Shown: piece by piece, positions 5,026 to 5,125 of the stretch
How positions within the stretch are numbered: the first letter of the stretch is position 1
How the letters are laid out: each line of letters opens with the position of its first letter
Origin: Flavobacteriaceae bacterium
Lineage (GTDB): Bacteria; Bacteroidota; Bacteroidia; Flavobacteriales; Flavobacteriaceae
Direction: 5' to 3'
Length of the DNA stretch: 5,125 nucleotides
NCBI GenBank assembly: GCA_003511845.1
Contig: DOIV01000074.1
Span: 1-5,125, forward strand
Position numbers and translations under genes: made by a program
The notes under the pieces: model-generated
Told to the model about the DNA's origin: nothing
The model's database searches: none
The model's input: the letters and a program-made list of their open reading frames with translations, nothing else

Positions 5026-5125
5026 ATGAGCCATAAAGAATTTGATTTTAATCATTACAATACACTGTTCTTTGGACAAGACTGGCAGGCTGGATCAACA
5101 GTTGCGGTCGTAATTTTACGACATG
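5026..5125 (+). CDS. N-terminus of a probable alpha/beta hydrolase, cut by window edge
   Basis: Thirty-three codons from the ATG at 5026 are open to the window end. The sequence MSHKEFDFNHYNTLFFGQDW then continues to AVVILRH at the edge. It resembles the start of flavobacterial lysophospholipase or monoacylglycerol-lipase-like hydrolases, where an F-G-Q-x-W segment precedes the first core strand and the strand ends in an HG oxyanion motif. The last base visible is G, consistent with a glycine codon after His33. The catalytic triad lies outside the window, so the fold is an inference from the first strand. The start is supported by the upstream promoter match; the ATG at 5011 is followed after two codons by TAA. 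Confidence 0.6.
   Translation, partial: MSHKEFDFNHYNTLFFGQDWQAGSTVAVVILRH

Overview
The window is low-GC DNA with strong signs of a marine or soil Flavobacteriia member (phylum Bacteroidota). Those signs are AT-rich intergenic DNA, starts without clear Shine-Dalgarno sequences, promoter-like TTG...TAnnTTTG signals, and protein families whose closest remembered relatives are flavobacterial. No search was run, so the taxonomic call rests on recognition of the proteins.

Most of the window (about 4790 down to 1) is one minus-strand arginine biosynthesis cluster. In transcription order it contains: a structured leader with a small Arg-rich reading frame (4695-4781), a GNAT acyltransferase (4045-4593), argG (2776-3963), argC (1802-2779, overlapping argG by 4 bases), a ProC-like reductase (896-1681), and an ArgD-type aminotransferase (start 846, running off the left edge). 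ArgC and ArgD make acylated ornithine from acyl-glutamyl phosphate. ArgG joins citrulline to aspartate. The GNAT protein is a candidate for the first acylation of glutamate. The ProC-like protein would normally link glutamate semialdehyde/P5C to proline. The remaining arginine genes (kinase, transcarbamylase, deacylase, lyase) are presumably beyond the left edge.

The stretch 4594-5025 separates the cluster from a divergent gene on the plus strand, the first 33 codons of a probable alpha/beta hydrolase (5026 to the edge). The half nearest the arg genes holds the most interesting signal: a 28-codon minus-strand reading frame ending in SRRVIARRRP-stop, followed by a hairpin with a T-rich tail and then the first arg-cluster gene. 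This looks like an arginine-sensing leader peptide and attenuator. A 21-base near-perfect palindrome (4837-4857) lies just upstream. A second regulatory spot, a promoter-like signal plus a 21-base palindrome, lies in the 120-base gap before proC. A degenerate copy of a widespread palindromic intergenic repeat fills most of the short proC-argD gap.
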